Shown piece after piece: positions 9,474-17,391 of a stretch of 64,000 nt of DNA (position 1 is its first letter; each line of letters opens with the position of its first letter). The stretch covers positions 1 to 64,000 of the forward strand of contig NZ_BLTJ01000016.1 in the NCBI RefSeq assembly GCF_013282095.1, written 5' to 3'. The notes beneath the pieces were generated by a model. The model was not told the origin of the DNA and did no database searches. It was given only the letters and a program-made list of their open reading frames with translations. Both the position numbers and the translations under genes were made by a program. Source of the DNA: Enterocloster alcoholdehydrogenati. Its GTDB lineage: Bacteria > Bacillota > Clostridia > Lachnospirales > Lachnospiraceae.

Positions 9474-10103
9474 TCATCCCCTGAGTTTTTTCAATACATT
9501 CTCGTAAATCCTGTCCGCCCGCAGGGTTCCCTCTTTCGCCAGGCGCTCCGCCTCTCCATTCAGTTCCTCTGCCTTTTGACGGTTCTTCATGGAGCGGGTG
9601 TTGATATATACGTTCATCACAGCCCCCAAAAGAGCGGTGCGTGCAAACTGAACGCCTACGCCCACGTCACTGACCGCCATCACGCTTCCTTTGTATGACA
9701 ATTCCTCTAAAATACCAAGCATTTCCACCGCTTTCTCCATGATCTCCAGCGGCACAAAGCTGGCGTTGCGCAGTCGTTCCTCCATTATTTTTTCCTTATA
9801 AGCCTTTTCTTCTTCTGTAACGTCCAAAAGGCGGTAGCACTCTGCCAGAGGCGCGAATACCTCTGCATCCCGATCTGCCAGTACAAGGAATTCTTCCTGA
9901 AGGCGTTTCAGATGGCTTTCATATTCCAGCATCTCATCCTGCACCTGTGCGTATTTTTTCTTTCCAAGGGTCAGATGAACTACCATCTGTCCCAGGCTGT
10001 CTCCTAAAGCTCCCGCCAGGGCGGAAGCGCCGCCGCCGCCAGGAACCGGGGCTTTGGATGATAATATATCCAGATATTCGCTAATCTGTGCTTCTCCTGT
10101 CAT
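9474..10103 (-). CDS. Cyclodeaminase/cyclohydrolase family protein (FchA-like)
   Basis: A member of the formiminotetrahydrofolate cyclodeaminase / methenyltetrahydrofolate cyclohydrolase family, which acts on methenyl- or formimino-THF. The 209-aa helical protein carries the family signature PVPGGGGASALAGALG near residues 19-34, followed by the long helices of the fold. The start at 10103 (MTGEAQ) is favoured by AAGG upstream and by the family's usual N-terminus; the longer frame to 10199 is unlike the family. It is directly upstream of folD on the same strand, which supports a methenyl-THF cyclohydrolase role over histidine degradation. Confidence 0.87.
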   Translation of the reverse strand: MTGEAQISEYLDILSSKAPVPGGGGASALAGALGDSLGQMVVHLTLGKKKYAQVQDEMLEYESHLKRLQEEFLVLADRDAEVFAPLAECYRLLDVTEEEKAYKEKIMEERLRNASFVPLEIMEKAVEMLGILEELSYKGSVMAVSDVGVGVQFARTALLGAVMNVYINTRSMKNRQKAEELNGEAERLAKEGTLRADRIYENVLKKLRG

Positions 10104-10232
10104 CGTTCCTTCATCCTCTCTTTCTGTTATGGCGCCCTTAAACCTTCTCTCAGCCATCATCATACCACGTTTCCCGGCAAAGCCACAAGGACTTTTCACC
10201 CCATCTGTAAATAACCAAAGCAGGAGACAGCG

Positions 10233-10261
10233 TTGTTTTATGTGTGATTTTGGGATATAAT
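10233..10261 (+). promoter_or_regulatory. Possible promoter of the 77-aa protein gene
   Basis: TTGTTT (10233-10238), 17 nt, TATAAT (10256-10261). The -10 is perfect and the -35 is weak. It lies about 105 bp upstream of the start at 10366. Confidence 0.45.
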
Positions 10262-10365
10262 ACCAGAAACGGATCCCCGATCCGCGGCGCAGTCCTGCAT
10301 CCTTCGTCTGAAGGGCAGCACTGCACCTGAATCTCTATTTTGAAAGAAATGAGGTAATTTGTATT

Positions 10366-10599
10366 ATGAATCCAATGAATCTTTTACAGCTTAAACCATA
10401 CTGGAGCCGTTTTAAGGCCAACCATCCAAAGTTGGTATCCTTTGTAAAAACCGCCTCTGATGAACGCTTTTTGGATGAAGGCAGTCTTATTGAAATCACC
10501 GTCACCAACAGCCAGGGCAAAAAAATGTCCGCCAATCTCCGTGTCAGACAGGATGACATGGATTTCCTTGGCGGACTGAAGGATATGCTGGAATCATAG
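10366..10599 (+). CDS. Small hypothetical protein (77 aa)
   Basis: A short soluble protein without signal peptide or membrane segment. It is rich in Lys, Asp and Leu, with a basic N-terminal half (LKPYWSRFKANHPKLVSF) and an acidic C-terminus (QDDMDFLGGLKDMLES). I do not recognise a named family. A GAGG stretch lies upstream of the ATG and a -10 consensus is found about 105 bp before it. The gene stands alone on the plus strand, and its end overlaps the end of the convergent PHP gene by 6 bp. The reality of the gene is supported by codon use like its neighbours. Confidence 0.6.
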   Translation: MNPMNLLQLKPYWSRFKANHPKLVSFVKTASDERFLDEGSLIEITVTNSQGKKMSANLRVRQDDMDFLGGLKDMLES

Positions 10600-11322
10600 A
10601 CCGGCAAGTCCCCTTCGCAGGGCGTCTACTGCCGCCTCCGGCGATCGTTCCTCCACCGGCAGGCTCCACAGCCGTTCGCTGATATGCTCCAGATAATGGG
10701 CATCGGAATTGCAGATGATCCGACAGCGCTCCAGATAGGGATTTTCACGCTTTAAGTCCCGCAGCTTCTTCATGTCCTTTATCTCTGCCGTCTGAAAGGA
10801 ACTGTCAGGCGGTATGAAGCCAAGATTAGCAATGAGACTGTTGGAATTTTTATCGATATGTGCCGGAAACATAACACCTCCAAAGGAAGAAACCTGCTCC
10901 CACAGCCCCTCAAAGGACAGCCGGGAAGCATGAATCAGCAAACAGGGCTCTTCCCCGCATACAGAGTCATTTTCATCATAAATCTGCTGTTTTCCAAAGA
11001 TTTCCGGCCGATTTTTTACCTTAAGGAGCTGCTCATAGACAAAGCGGTCAAAGTCCATGGCCTGCTCCAGCTTTGGAAAAAGGCATACTGCGTGAACCTC
11101 CTCTGAGGTAGTCAGCTCCATTCCAGGGATCCCCACGATCCCCTGTGCTCTGGCAGCTGCCAGAAAAGCAGGGCAGTTACGGCAGCTGTTATGATCCGTA
11201 AGAGCCACCAGTTCCAGCCCCTTTAAGGCGGCCATTCCGGCGATGTTGGCCGGAGTCATATTCTCATCCCCGCAGGGCGATAAGCAGGAATGAACATGAA
11301 GGTCGTAAAACAGTTCCGTCAT
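10594..11322 (-). CDS. PHP domain-containing phosphoesterase-like protein
   Basis: A 242-aa protein of the polymerase-and-histidinol-phosphatase fold, a metal-dependent phosphoesterase family. The metal motifs are visible: DLHVHS near the N-terminus, LTDHNS near residue 43, then PGMELTT, HASR, PAHIDK and the terminal CNSDAHYL. The substrate is unknown. It is the last gene of a five-gene operon with two DRTGG proteins, an ATPase and a group D-type hydrogenase homologue; its start overlaps the previous stop by 4 nt. The constant association with hydrogenase genes in Clostridia suggests a signalling or nucleotide-turnover role, which is inference. Confidence 0.88.
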   Translation of the reverse strand: MTELFYDLHVHSCLSPCGDENMTPANIAGMAALKGLELVALTDHNSCRNCPAFLAAARAQGIVGIPGMELTTSEEVHAVCLFPKLEQAMDFDRFVYEQLLKVKNRPEIFGKQQIYDENDSVCGEEPCLLIHASRLSFEGLWEQVSSFGGVMFPAHIDKNSNSLIANLGFIPPDSSFQTAEIKDMKKLRDLKRENPYLERCRIICNSDAHYLEHISERLWSLPVEERSPEAAVDALRRGLAGL

Positions 11323-11651
11323 TTCAGCAGCTGGCTGATCCGTAGGGCCGCATCAAAAACCGGCTCTTCGGTTCGCAGAACCGTGATCCCTTCCACAGCC
11401 GCCCTTTTCACCGCTGCTTCATCCAGAGCCGCTCCCTCTGCCAGGATCACACAGGCCGCATCGGTCAGAGCCGCTACTGCCAGGGTGTTTAAATTGCCCA
11501 TCACCGTCACCCAGATACAGCCTGCGGGAGCCCGCCCCATGGCAATACTTAAAAGATCACAGCAAAAAGGTTTTGTGATGATCCGTCCTGTATCATCTCC
11601 TATATTTATTTCCTGGAACATTTTCCTGTCAATCAGTTCCTGTACGGTCAT
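11319..11651 (-). CDS. DRTGG domain-containing protein (second copy)
   Basis: A 110-aa stand-alone DRTGG domain, a small alpha/beta module known from phosphotransacetylase- and CBS-linked proteins and thought to bind a regulatory ligand. The core reads INIGDDTGRIITKPFCCDLLSIAMGRAP; the C-terminal half has the alternating strands VILAEGA and ITVLRTE. The start overlaps the stop of the upstream hydrogenase homologue (ATGA), and its own stop overlaps the PHP start, so translation is coupled. A related protein is encoded at the head of the same operon. Confidence 0.82.
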   Translation of the reverse strand: MTVQELIDRKMFQEINIGDDTGRIITKPFCCDLLSIAMGRAPAGCIWVTVMGNLNTLAVAALTDAACVILAEGAALDEAAVKRAAVEGITVLRTEEPVFDAALRISQLLK

Positions 11652-13048
11652 TTTTCATTCTCCTCCTCGTCCCGGCTGTCCAAATAAGACATCTCCTTTG
11701 AGATTCTGCGTATATACTCCTTTAAGGTGTTTAAGGTGTCCTGGCTGTTTTTATCCTTGCTGTGAAGGTCATCGGCCAGCACTGCCACCTCCTCAGACAG
11801 GCGGTGGAGATTTTCTCTCAGATAATACACACAGTCTGTTTCACCCGCATCTCCCCGAACAATATCCTCTGCCAGAGCCTTGCAGGTAGGCGCTCCGCAG
11901 GAGCCGCAGTCCAGTCCCGGAAATTTTTTCATCAGCCGCTCCGCCTGATTGAGGCGCAGAAAGCTTTCCATCATATTATTTCCCAGATTAAAAACCGGCT
12001 CATACTGAATCCGGGAGGTCCATTTCACAGAATCCGTCTCATCGTCTTCCATATGGCTGCGGGCCACCGGCATATACTTTCGCAGACGTTTCAGCTTCAC
12101 TTCTGCCACATAGGGATTTTCCACCGTCAGGACGCCTCCCACACAGCCGCCGTTGCAGGCGTTTAATTCCACAAACTTCAGATTGGAAAACTTCTGATCC
12201 TCCATATCCTCCAGAACACGAATCACATTCTCAATACCATCGGCTGCCAGATAATTTTCCGTAAAAAGGCCGCTGGCCTCCCCGCTGCTGTGCCCCCAGC
12301 TGATGCCGATCTTTCCAGAGGTTCCAATGGACGGATAATCCTCTCCCGCCACGGATTTCATGGATGCCAAAAGCCGCGGATATAAATCCTTGATGGCCAG
12401 AACTTTATCCACCTGGCTTTTTTCCGTTCCCAGAGGCGCTCTTACATAGGTCACCTTGGATGGGCAGGGGGAAATAAACATAATGCCGATTTTTTCCCTG
12501 GGAAGCCCTGTCTTTTTCACAGCTTTTCTTGCCGCCAGGATCGCTGCCACCTCCACCGGCGGATTTAACGGCAGCAGATGAGGGATCAGGGACGGAAAAC
12601 GGACTCTTATGAGGCGAACTACAGAGGGACAGGCTGTGCTGATCAGCGGAAGCTGTTCCTCATGATCAGAAATATACTGTCTGGTTGCTTCACTGACCAT
12701 CTCAGCCGCTGCGCTGACCTCAAACACATCGTCAAAGCCCATGCAAAGCAAGGCATTTAACACAATATTGACATCATCCAGGTTGTTGAACTGGCTGTAC
12801 AGAGACGGGGCAGGCAGAGCCACCGTATATTCATACTGATTCATGGTATCCAGCCGGTCATATGTGGCCTGCTTTGCATGGTGGGGACAGACCCGGATGC
12901 ACTCGCCGCAGTCAATGCAGAATTTCTTATTGATACTGGCCTTTTTGCTCCGCACGCGGATAGCCTCTGTGGGGCACCGCTTGATGCAGGTGATGCAGCC
13001 CCTGCACAGGGCAGGATCCAGCCGTACGGAATGATAAAATTTGTCCAT
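11648..13048 (-). CDS. [FeFe]-hydrogenase-like iron-sulfur protein, group D type
   Basis: A 466-aa cytoplasmic protein with an N-terminal 2[4Fe-4S] ferredoxin domain (CRGCITCIKRCP and CIDCGECIRVCP, residues 15-55), a hydrogenase large-subunit domain, and a C-terminal four-cysteine cluster domain (CGSCGAPTC near 378, last Cys near 396). The H-cluster motifs are divergent: L1 is STACPSV instead of TSCCPxW, L2 is SPCPSK, L3 is NACNGGCVGG. The four cubane-ligand cysteines appear kept, while the Cys that relays protons in catalytic enzymes is Ala. This fits sensory or poorly active hydrogenases rather than a main catalyst. A Glu/Asp/Lys-rich, probably coiled C-terminal tail follows. It is the centre of the left arm of the divergent hydrogenase locus. 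Confidence 0.88.
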   Translation of the reverse strand: MDKFYHSVRLDPALCRGCITCIKRCPTEAIRVRSKKASINKKFCIDCGECIRVCPHHAKQATYDRLDTMNQYEYTVALPAPSLYSQFNNLDDVNIVLNALLCMGFDDVFEVSAAAEMVSEATRQYISDHEEQLPLISTACPSVVRLIRVRFPSLIPHLLPLNPPVEVAAILAARKAVKKTGLPREKIGIMFISPCPSKVTYVRAPLGTEKSQVDKVLAIKDLYPRLLASMKSVAGEDYPSIGTSGKIGISWGHSSGEASGLFTENYLAADGIENVIRVLEDMEDQKFSNLKFVELNACNGGCVGGVLTVENPYVAEVKLKRLRKYMPVARSHMEDDETDSVKWTSRIQYEPVFNLGNNMMESFLRLNQAERLMKKFPGLDCGSCGAPTCKALAEDIVRGDAGETDCVYYLRENLHRLSEEVAVLADDLHSKDKNSQDTLNTLKEYIRRISKEMSYLDSRDEEENEK

Positions 13049-13061
13049 TGGCTTCTCCCTC

Positions 13062-13484
13062 CTACAGGTTTACGACCATAGTGATTTTTGTTCCCTCACC
13101 CAGCCGTGTATCGATATCCATTCCATCTGAATACTTTTTCATATTTGGAAGTCCCATTCCTGCTCCGAAGCCAAGAGAGCGGATTTCATCCGGAGCAGTA
13201 GAATAGCCGGCCTGCATGGCCAACTCCACATTTTCAATCCCAGGCCCCCTGTCATCCAGAACCATCTTTATCTTTTCCGGCGTAATCTCCACCGTAATCT
13301 CTCCCCCATCTGCATGGATCACCATATTGATTTCCCCCTCATACATGGCGATGGCAGCCTTACGAATAGCTTCCGGGCTTACCCCCATCTGCTTAAGCTT
13401 TCTCTTAACATCGCTGCTGGCTTCTCCCGCCCGGGTAAAATCATCTCCCGAAATCGGATACTTTAAAATAATCGCTTCCTCCAT
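13062..13484 (-). CDS. Anti-sigma-factor-like serine kinase / histidine-kinase-type ATPase
   Basis: A 140-aa GHKL-fold ATPase of the RsbW/SpoIIAB/RsbT type. The N box reads AIAMYEGEINMVIHADGG, the G1 box LDDRGPGIENVELAMQ and the G2 box FGAGMGLPNMKKYSD. There is no dimerisation/His domain, so it would phosphorylate a protein on serine/threonine or bind a partner rather than act as a sensor kinase. The start at 13484 has GGGAAGGGAACG upstream; the longer frame to 13631 overlaps the DRTGG gene. It lies 13 bp before the group D-type hydrogenase gene, hinting that it senses or relays that protein's state. No STAS-domain substrate is encoded nearby. Confidence 0.87.
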   Translation of the reverse strand: MEEAIILKYPISGDDFTRAGEASSDVKRKLKQMGVSPEAIRKAAIAMYEGEINMVIHADGGEITVEITPEKIKMVLDDRGPGIENVELAMQAGYSTAPDEIRSLGFGAGMGLPNMKKYSDGMDIDTRLGEGTKITMVVNL

Positions 13485-13512
13485 AACAAACGTTCCCTTC
13501 CCGATCTTACAT

Positions 13513-13860
13513 TTATATGGCGCCGCTGTTAAGCCCGGCCTGATAGAGTATTCCGCAGGAAGAAAACATCCTATGGCCGGTGGCCAGCACCACCAGCCCC
13601 CGCTCTCTTGCCATCTCAAGCATACTTTCATCCGGCTTTTTCCCTCTTACAAAGACAATGCAGACAATATCCAGCATCTCCGCCGTGCGGATCACCTGGG
13701 GATTGCACAGTCCCGTCAGCAGCACAGAATGATCCTTTGAAAATGCCAGCACGTCGCTCATCATATCAGAGCCGCAGGCAGATCGGACCTCCCGGTCCAT
13801 ATATTCTTCTCCGGCCAGCACTCTTGCGCCAAGTACCTCCCTTACATCTCTCACAGTCAT
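13513..13860 (-). CDS. DRTGG domain-containing protein (first copy)
   Basis: A 115-aa DRTGG-type protein: MTVRDVREVLGARVLAG, then CGSDMMSDVLAFSKDHSVLLTGL, the strand-rich core of the domain, and a C-terminal VVLATGHRMFSSCGILYQAGL. The start at 13860 has GGAGAGG 6 nt away; the longer frame to 13896 lacks such a site. First gene of the leftward operon, with a SigA-type promoter about 50 bp upstream. It resembles the 11319-11651 product in layout but the two are clearly diverged, so they may form a heteromer or bind different partners. Confidence 0.84.
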   Translation of the reverse strand: MTVRDVREVLGARVLAGEEYMDREVRSACGSDMMSDVLAFSKDHSVLLTGLCNPQVIRTAEMLDIVCIVFVRGKKPDESMLEMARERGLVVLATGHRMFSSCGILYQAGLNSGAI

Positions 13861-13907
13861 ATGCGTCCTCTCCTCACTGCCGTCATTATCGTTCACCGGT
13901 TAATGTC

Positions 13908-13936
13908 AGCATATCATTTATCCCCAATTCTTTCAA
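13908..13936 (-). promoter_or_regulatory. Promoter of the leftward DRTGG-ATPase-hydrogenase-like operon
   Basis: On the minus strand TTGAAA (13931-13936), 17 nt, TATGCT (13908-13913), about 50 bp upstream of the start at 13860. Confidence 0.55.
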
Positions 13937-14028
13937 GCGCGTCCGCAGTTGTTTTAAATATTTTACACATATTCCCTTGCGAACTTTTTACTGTTTTTTA
14001 CTTAATATGTAGATTTTTTCTTTTTTTC

Positions 14029-14046
14029 ATGTTAGAATATTAACAT
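14029..14046. promoter_or_regulatory. Rex-like operator upstream of the hydrogenase operon
   Basis: ATGTTAGAATATTAACAT matches the Rex consensus TTGTTAA-N4-TTAACAA at 11 of 14 defined positions, with the inverted TGTTA/TAACA core intact. It overlaps a TAGAAT -10-like hexamer (14033-14038) about 60 bp upstream of hydC. Rex is the NADH/NAD-sensing repressor that controls fermentative and hydrogenase genes in Firmicutes, which suits the NAD-linked enzyme encoded here. Confidence 0.7.
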
Positions 14047-14102
14047 ATTGCATAACGCGCGGCAGGATATTCCCGGCCGCAGCAACCGAGGAGGTAATAA
14101 AG

Positions 14103-14597
14103 ATGGCGTGCAAAAAACAGACGGTTCCCTTTCGGGGAACACCTGAGCAGGAAGCCCAGCTGAAAGCGGTAATCGCAGAGCTTAAGGATGAGCCGGGCGC
14201 ACTGATGCCGGTGATGCAGAAGGCTCAGGATATTTACGGATATCTTCCGATTGAAGTGCAGACCATGATCTCAGACGAGATGGAAGTTCCTCTGGAAAAG
14301 GTCTACGGCGTAGCTACTTTCTACGCGCAGTTCGCCCTGCAGCCAAAGGGACAGTACAAAATCTCTGTCTGTCTTGGAACGGCCTGCTATGTAAAGGGTT
14401 CAGGGGAAATCTTTCACAGGCTGGAAGAGCTCTTGGGAATTACAAACGGTGAATGTACACCAGACGGAAAGTTTTCTCTGGATTCCTGCCGCTGTGTAGG
14501 CGCCTGCGGCCTGGCTCCTGTTATGATGATTAACGGGGAAGTGTACGGACGTCTCACACCTGATGACATTCCAGGCATTTTAGCCAAATATAATTAG
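14103..14597 (+). CDS. hydC: Electron-bifurcating [FeFe] hydrogenase, NuoE-like subunit
   Basis: A 164-aa thioredoxin-fold [2Fe-2S] protein homologous to NuoE. The cluster ligands are CLGTACYVKG and CRCVGACGLAP near residues 93-98 and 130-140; the helical N-terminus (LMPVMQKAQDIYGYLPIEVQ) is typical. It passes electrons between the flavin subunit and the hydrogenase subunit in the HydABC complex, which couples NADH and reduced ferredoxin oxidation to H2 formation. First gene of the rightward operon, with GAGGAGG before the ATG and a Rex-like site upstream. The gene order C-ATPase-ferredoxin-B-A matches, as I recall, the hyd operon of Acetobacterium woodii. Confidence 0.94.
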   Translation: MACKKQTVPFRGTPEQEAQLKAVIAELKDEPGALMPVMQKAQDIYGYLPIEVQTMISDEMEVPLEKVYGVATFYAQFALQPKGQYKISVCLGTACYVKGSGEIFHRLEELLGITNGECTPDGKFSLDSCRCVGACGLAPVMMINGEVYGRLTPDDIPGILAKYN

Positions 14598-14600
14598 CCT

Positions 14601-15158
14601 ATGATGCCGGAAATTTCCTTAAATGTGCTGGATGTAGCAGAAAATTCTACCCGCGCCGGAGCCACCCTTGTAACCATCTGTGTCACAGCGGACACGGCTG
14701 CCGACCGGCTGACCATCCGGATCACGGACAACGGCTGCGGTATGAGCAAAGAACAGCTCTCCCATGTGACAGATCCCTTTTTTACTACCCGCACTACCCG
14801 GAAGGTAGGATTGGGCGTACCCTTTTTTAAAATGGCAGCTGAAAGTACCGATGGGAGCTTTTCCATCTCCTCCAGGGAGGGAAAGGGAACTAAAATCACC
14901 GCTGAATTCGGCCTGTCCCACATCGATCGGATGCCTCTTGGGGATATGAACGCCACCATCCACAACCTGATTGTATACCACCCTGATACAGATTTCTGCT
15001 ACACATATACATACAATGGAGTTTCCTTTACCCTGGATACCAGACAGATAAAGGAAATCCTTGGCGGTATCCCTCTTGATACGCCAGAGGTATCTGCCTA
15101 CATTCTGGAATTTCTGAAGGAAAATCAAATGGAAACCGACGGCGGCGCCGCTTTGTAG
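14601..15158 (+). CDS. Histidine-kinase-type ATPase of the hydrogenase operon
   Basis: A 185-aa GHKL ATPase: N box LNVLDVAENSTRAGA (residues 7-21), G1 box ITDNGCGMSKEQL, F box DPFFTTRTTRKVGLGVPFF and G2-like SREGKGTKI. About 80 C-terminal residues (HNLIVYHPDTDFCYTYTYNG onwards) form a second small domain I cannot name. It has no phospho-acceptor His domain. Translation is coupled to hydC (3 bp apart, no clear Shine-Dalgarno of its own). The same gene occurs inside clostridial and acetogen hyd operons, so it probably acts on the hydrogenase or on a regulator; its biochemical role is unknown. Confidence 0.85.
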   Translation: MMPEISLNVLDVAENSTRAGATLVTICVTADTAADRLTIRITDNGCGMSKEQLSHVTDPFFTTRTTRKVGLGVPFFKMAAESTDGSFSISSREGKGTKITAEFGLSHIDRMPLGDMNATIHNLIVYHPDTDFCYTYTYNGVSFTLDTRQIKEILGGIPLDTPEVSAYILEFLKENQMETDGGAAL

Positions 15159-15190
15159 CAGCCGCCATGACAGAAGGAGGTTTATAGCCC

Positions 15191-15568
15191 ATGAAAACTC
15201 TTGCTGAATTACAGGCCATCCGCGAACGGATGCAGAACCAGGTAAACCTGCGTGCGGAGGACCATAACCATACCCGTGTGGTAGTCGGTATGGCTACCTG
15301 CGGAATCGCGGCAGGCGCAAGACCTGTCCTTAACACCTTTGCCCGGGAGATCCAGTCCAGAGGCCTGACCGACCGCATCAGCGTTACACAGACCGGCTGT
15401 ATCGGCCTGTGTCAGTACGAACCCATCGTGGAGATAATGGAGCCCGGCAAGGACAAAATTACCTATGTAAAAATGACTCCTGACAAAGCCCTGGAGGTGA
15501 TTGAACGCCACCTGGCAGGGGGACACCCGGTTGAAAAATATACCATGGGCGCTTCAGGATTAAAATAA
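15191..15568 (+). CDS. Thioredoxin-like [2Fe-2S] ferredoxin of the hydrogenase operon
   Basis: A 125-aa protein with a thioredoxin-like [2Fe-2S] fold: CGIAAGARPVLNTF around residue 37, then QTGCIGLCQYEP around residue 75. The first motif has a single Cys (GMATCGIAAGA), the second has two (CIGLC), so three canonical ligands are visible and cluster binding is uncertain. It follows the ATPase gene by 32 bp with AAGGAGG before the ATG, and precedes hydB by 15 bp. By position it corresponds to the small HydD-type subunit of bifurcating hydrogenases. A NuoE-like electron-transfer role is inference. Confidence 0.83.
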   Translation: MKTLAELQAIRERMQNQVNLRAEDHNHTRVVVGMATCGIAAGARPVLNTFAREIQSRGLTDRISVTQTGCIGLCQYEPIVEIMEPGKDKITYVKMTPDKALEVIERHLAGGHPVEKYTMGASGLK

Positions 15569-15583
15569 AAGGAGGGACTACCT

Positions 15584-17374
15584 ATGTATCGTTCACATAT
15601 ACTTGTCTGCGGCGGTACCGGATGTACCTCTTCCGGAAGCCCCCAGATCATGGATTCCTTAAAGCATGAATTAAAACGCCAGGGATTAGAGGATGAGGTG
15701 GCCGTAGTTGAAACCGGCTGCCATGGACTCTGCGCCCTTGGCCCCATTATGATCGTTTATCCCGATGCTGCCTTCTACTCCATGGTGCAGCCGGAAGATG
15801 TAGCGGAAATCGTCTCCGAGCATCTGTTAAAGGGCCGCGTGGTAACACGCCTTCTGTATCAGGAAACAGTAAGCCCGATGGGAGGCATCAAAGCCTTAAG
15901 CGATACGGATTTTTATAAAAAACAGCACCGGATCGCCCTGCGCAACTGCGGCGTTATCGACCCGGAAAATATTGAAGAGTACATTGGAACCGGCGGCTAT
16001 CAGGCCCTTGGAAAGGCATTAACGGAAATGACGCCCGATCAGGTCATCCAGACCCTTCTTGACGCAGGCTTAAGAGGCCGCGGCGGCGCCGGTTTCCCCA
16101 CCGGCTTAAAATGGAAGCTCTGCCGCCAGAACGATGCAGATCAGAAATACGTCTGCTGCAATGCCGATGAGGGCGATCCCGGCGCATTTATGGACCGCTC
16201 CGTACTGGAGGGCGATCCCCACGCCGTACTGGAGGCCATGGCCATTGCCGGCTACGCCATCGGAGCCAATCAGGGCTATATCTACGTCCGGGCTGAATAC
16301 CCCATCGCCGTAGACCGTCTGCACATTGCCATCCAGCAGGCCAGAGAGATGGAGCTTCTTGGAAAAAATATTTTCGGAACAGGCTTTGACTTTGATATCG
16401 ACCTCCGTCTGGGTGCAGGCGCGTTTGTATGCGGCGAGGAAACCGCTCTTATGACCTCCATCGAGGGAAAACGCGGCGAGCCGAGACCCCGCCCTCCCTT
16501 CCCGGCCCAAAAGGGACTGTTCGGAAAGCCCAGTATTCTAAACAACGTGGAAACCTATGCAAACATTCCCCAGATTATCTTAAACGGCCCCGAATGGTTT
16601 GCTTCCATGGGTACGGAAAAATCCAAGGGAACCAAGGTATTTGCCCTGGGCGGCAAGATCAACAACACGGGGCTGGTAGAAGTTCCCATGGGAACTACGC
16701 TGCGGACGGTTATTGATGAGATCGGAGGCGGTATTCCAAACGGAAAGAAATTCAAAGCGGCCCAGACCGGCGGCCCCTCCGGCGGCTGTATCCCAGCCGA
16801 ACATTTTGATATTCCCATTGACTATGACAATCTGATTGCCATCGGCTCCATGATGGGCTCCGGCGGCCTGATCGTTATGGATGAAGACGACTGTATGGTG
16901 GATATTGCCAAATTTTTTCTTGAATTTACGGTAGAGGAATCCTGCGGCAAATGTACCGCCTGCCGGATCGGCACCAAGCGTATGCTGGAGATCCTTACAA
17001 AGATCACCAAGGGGCAGGCCGACATGGCGGATCTGGATAAGCTGGAAGAGCTCTGCTACTATGTAAAGAACAATTCTCTCTGCGGTCTGGGACAGACGGC
17101 TCCCAATCCGGTGCTCTCCACTCTCCGGTACTTCCGCGACGAATATGAGGCACATATCAAGGAAAAACGCTGTCCAGCCGGCGTCTGTAAGGCGCTTTTA
17201 TCCTACAACATCGACCGTGACAAGTGCCGCGGCTGTACTCTGTGCGCCCGCAGCTGTCCGGCCAGCGCTATTATCGGCTCCATAAAGAATCCGCACGTCA
17301 TCGATCAGAACAAGTGTCTCAAGTGCGGCGCCTGTATGGAAAAATGCAGGTTCGGCGCAATCTTTAAGAAGTAA
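15584..17374 (+). CDS. hydB: Electron-bifurcating [FeFe] hydrogenase, NuoF-like flavin subunit
   Basis: HydB carries the FMN and NAD site of the bifurcating hydrogenase. The 596-aa protein has an N-terminal thioredoxin-like [2Fe-2S] domain (CGGTGCTSSGS and ETGCHGLCALGP, residues 9-55), the NAD/FMN domain with GLRGRGGAGFPTG at 162-174 and NADEGDPGAFMDR near 193-205, a SLBB-type segment, a [4Fe-4S] site ESCGKCTACRIGTKR near 452-466, and a C-terminal 2[4Fe-4S] ferredoxin domain (CRGCTLCARSCP near 547, CLKCGACMEKC near 578). This domain order is that of HydB/HndC. It lies between the small ferredoxin gene and hydA (17-bp gap). Confidence 0.96.
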   Translation: MYRSHILVCGGTGCTSSGSPQIMDSLKHELKRQGLEDEVAVVETGCHGLCALGPIMIVYPDAAFYSMVQPEDVAEIVSEHLLKGRVVTRLLYQETVSPMGGIKALSDTDFYKKQHRIALRNCGVIDPENIEEYIGTGGYQALGKALTEMTPDQVIQTLLDAGLRGRGGAGFPTGLKWKLCRQNDADQKYVCCNADEGDPGAFMDRSVLEGDPHAVLEAMAIAGYAIGANQGYIYVRAEYPIAVDRLHIAIQQAREMELLGKNIFGTGFDFDIDLRLGAGAFVCGEETALMTSIEGKRGEPRPRPPFPAQKGLFGKPSILNNVETYANIPQIILNGPEWFASMGTEKSKGTKVFALGGKINNTGLVEVPMGTTLRTVIDEIGGGIPNGKKFKAAQTGGPSGGCIPAEHFDIPIDYDNLIAIGSMMGSGGLIVMDEDDCMVDIAKFFLEFTVEESCGKCTACRIGTKRMLEILTKITKGQADMADLDKLEELCYYVKNNSLCGLGQTAPNPVLSTLRYFRDEYEAHIKEKRCPAGVCKALLSYNIDRDKCRGCTLCARSCPASAIIGSIKNPHVIDQNKCLKCGACMEKCRFGAIFKK

Positions 17375-17391
17375 AAGGGAGGGAATAGACG

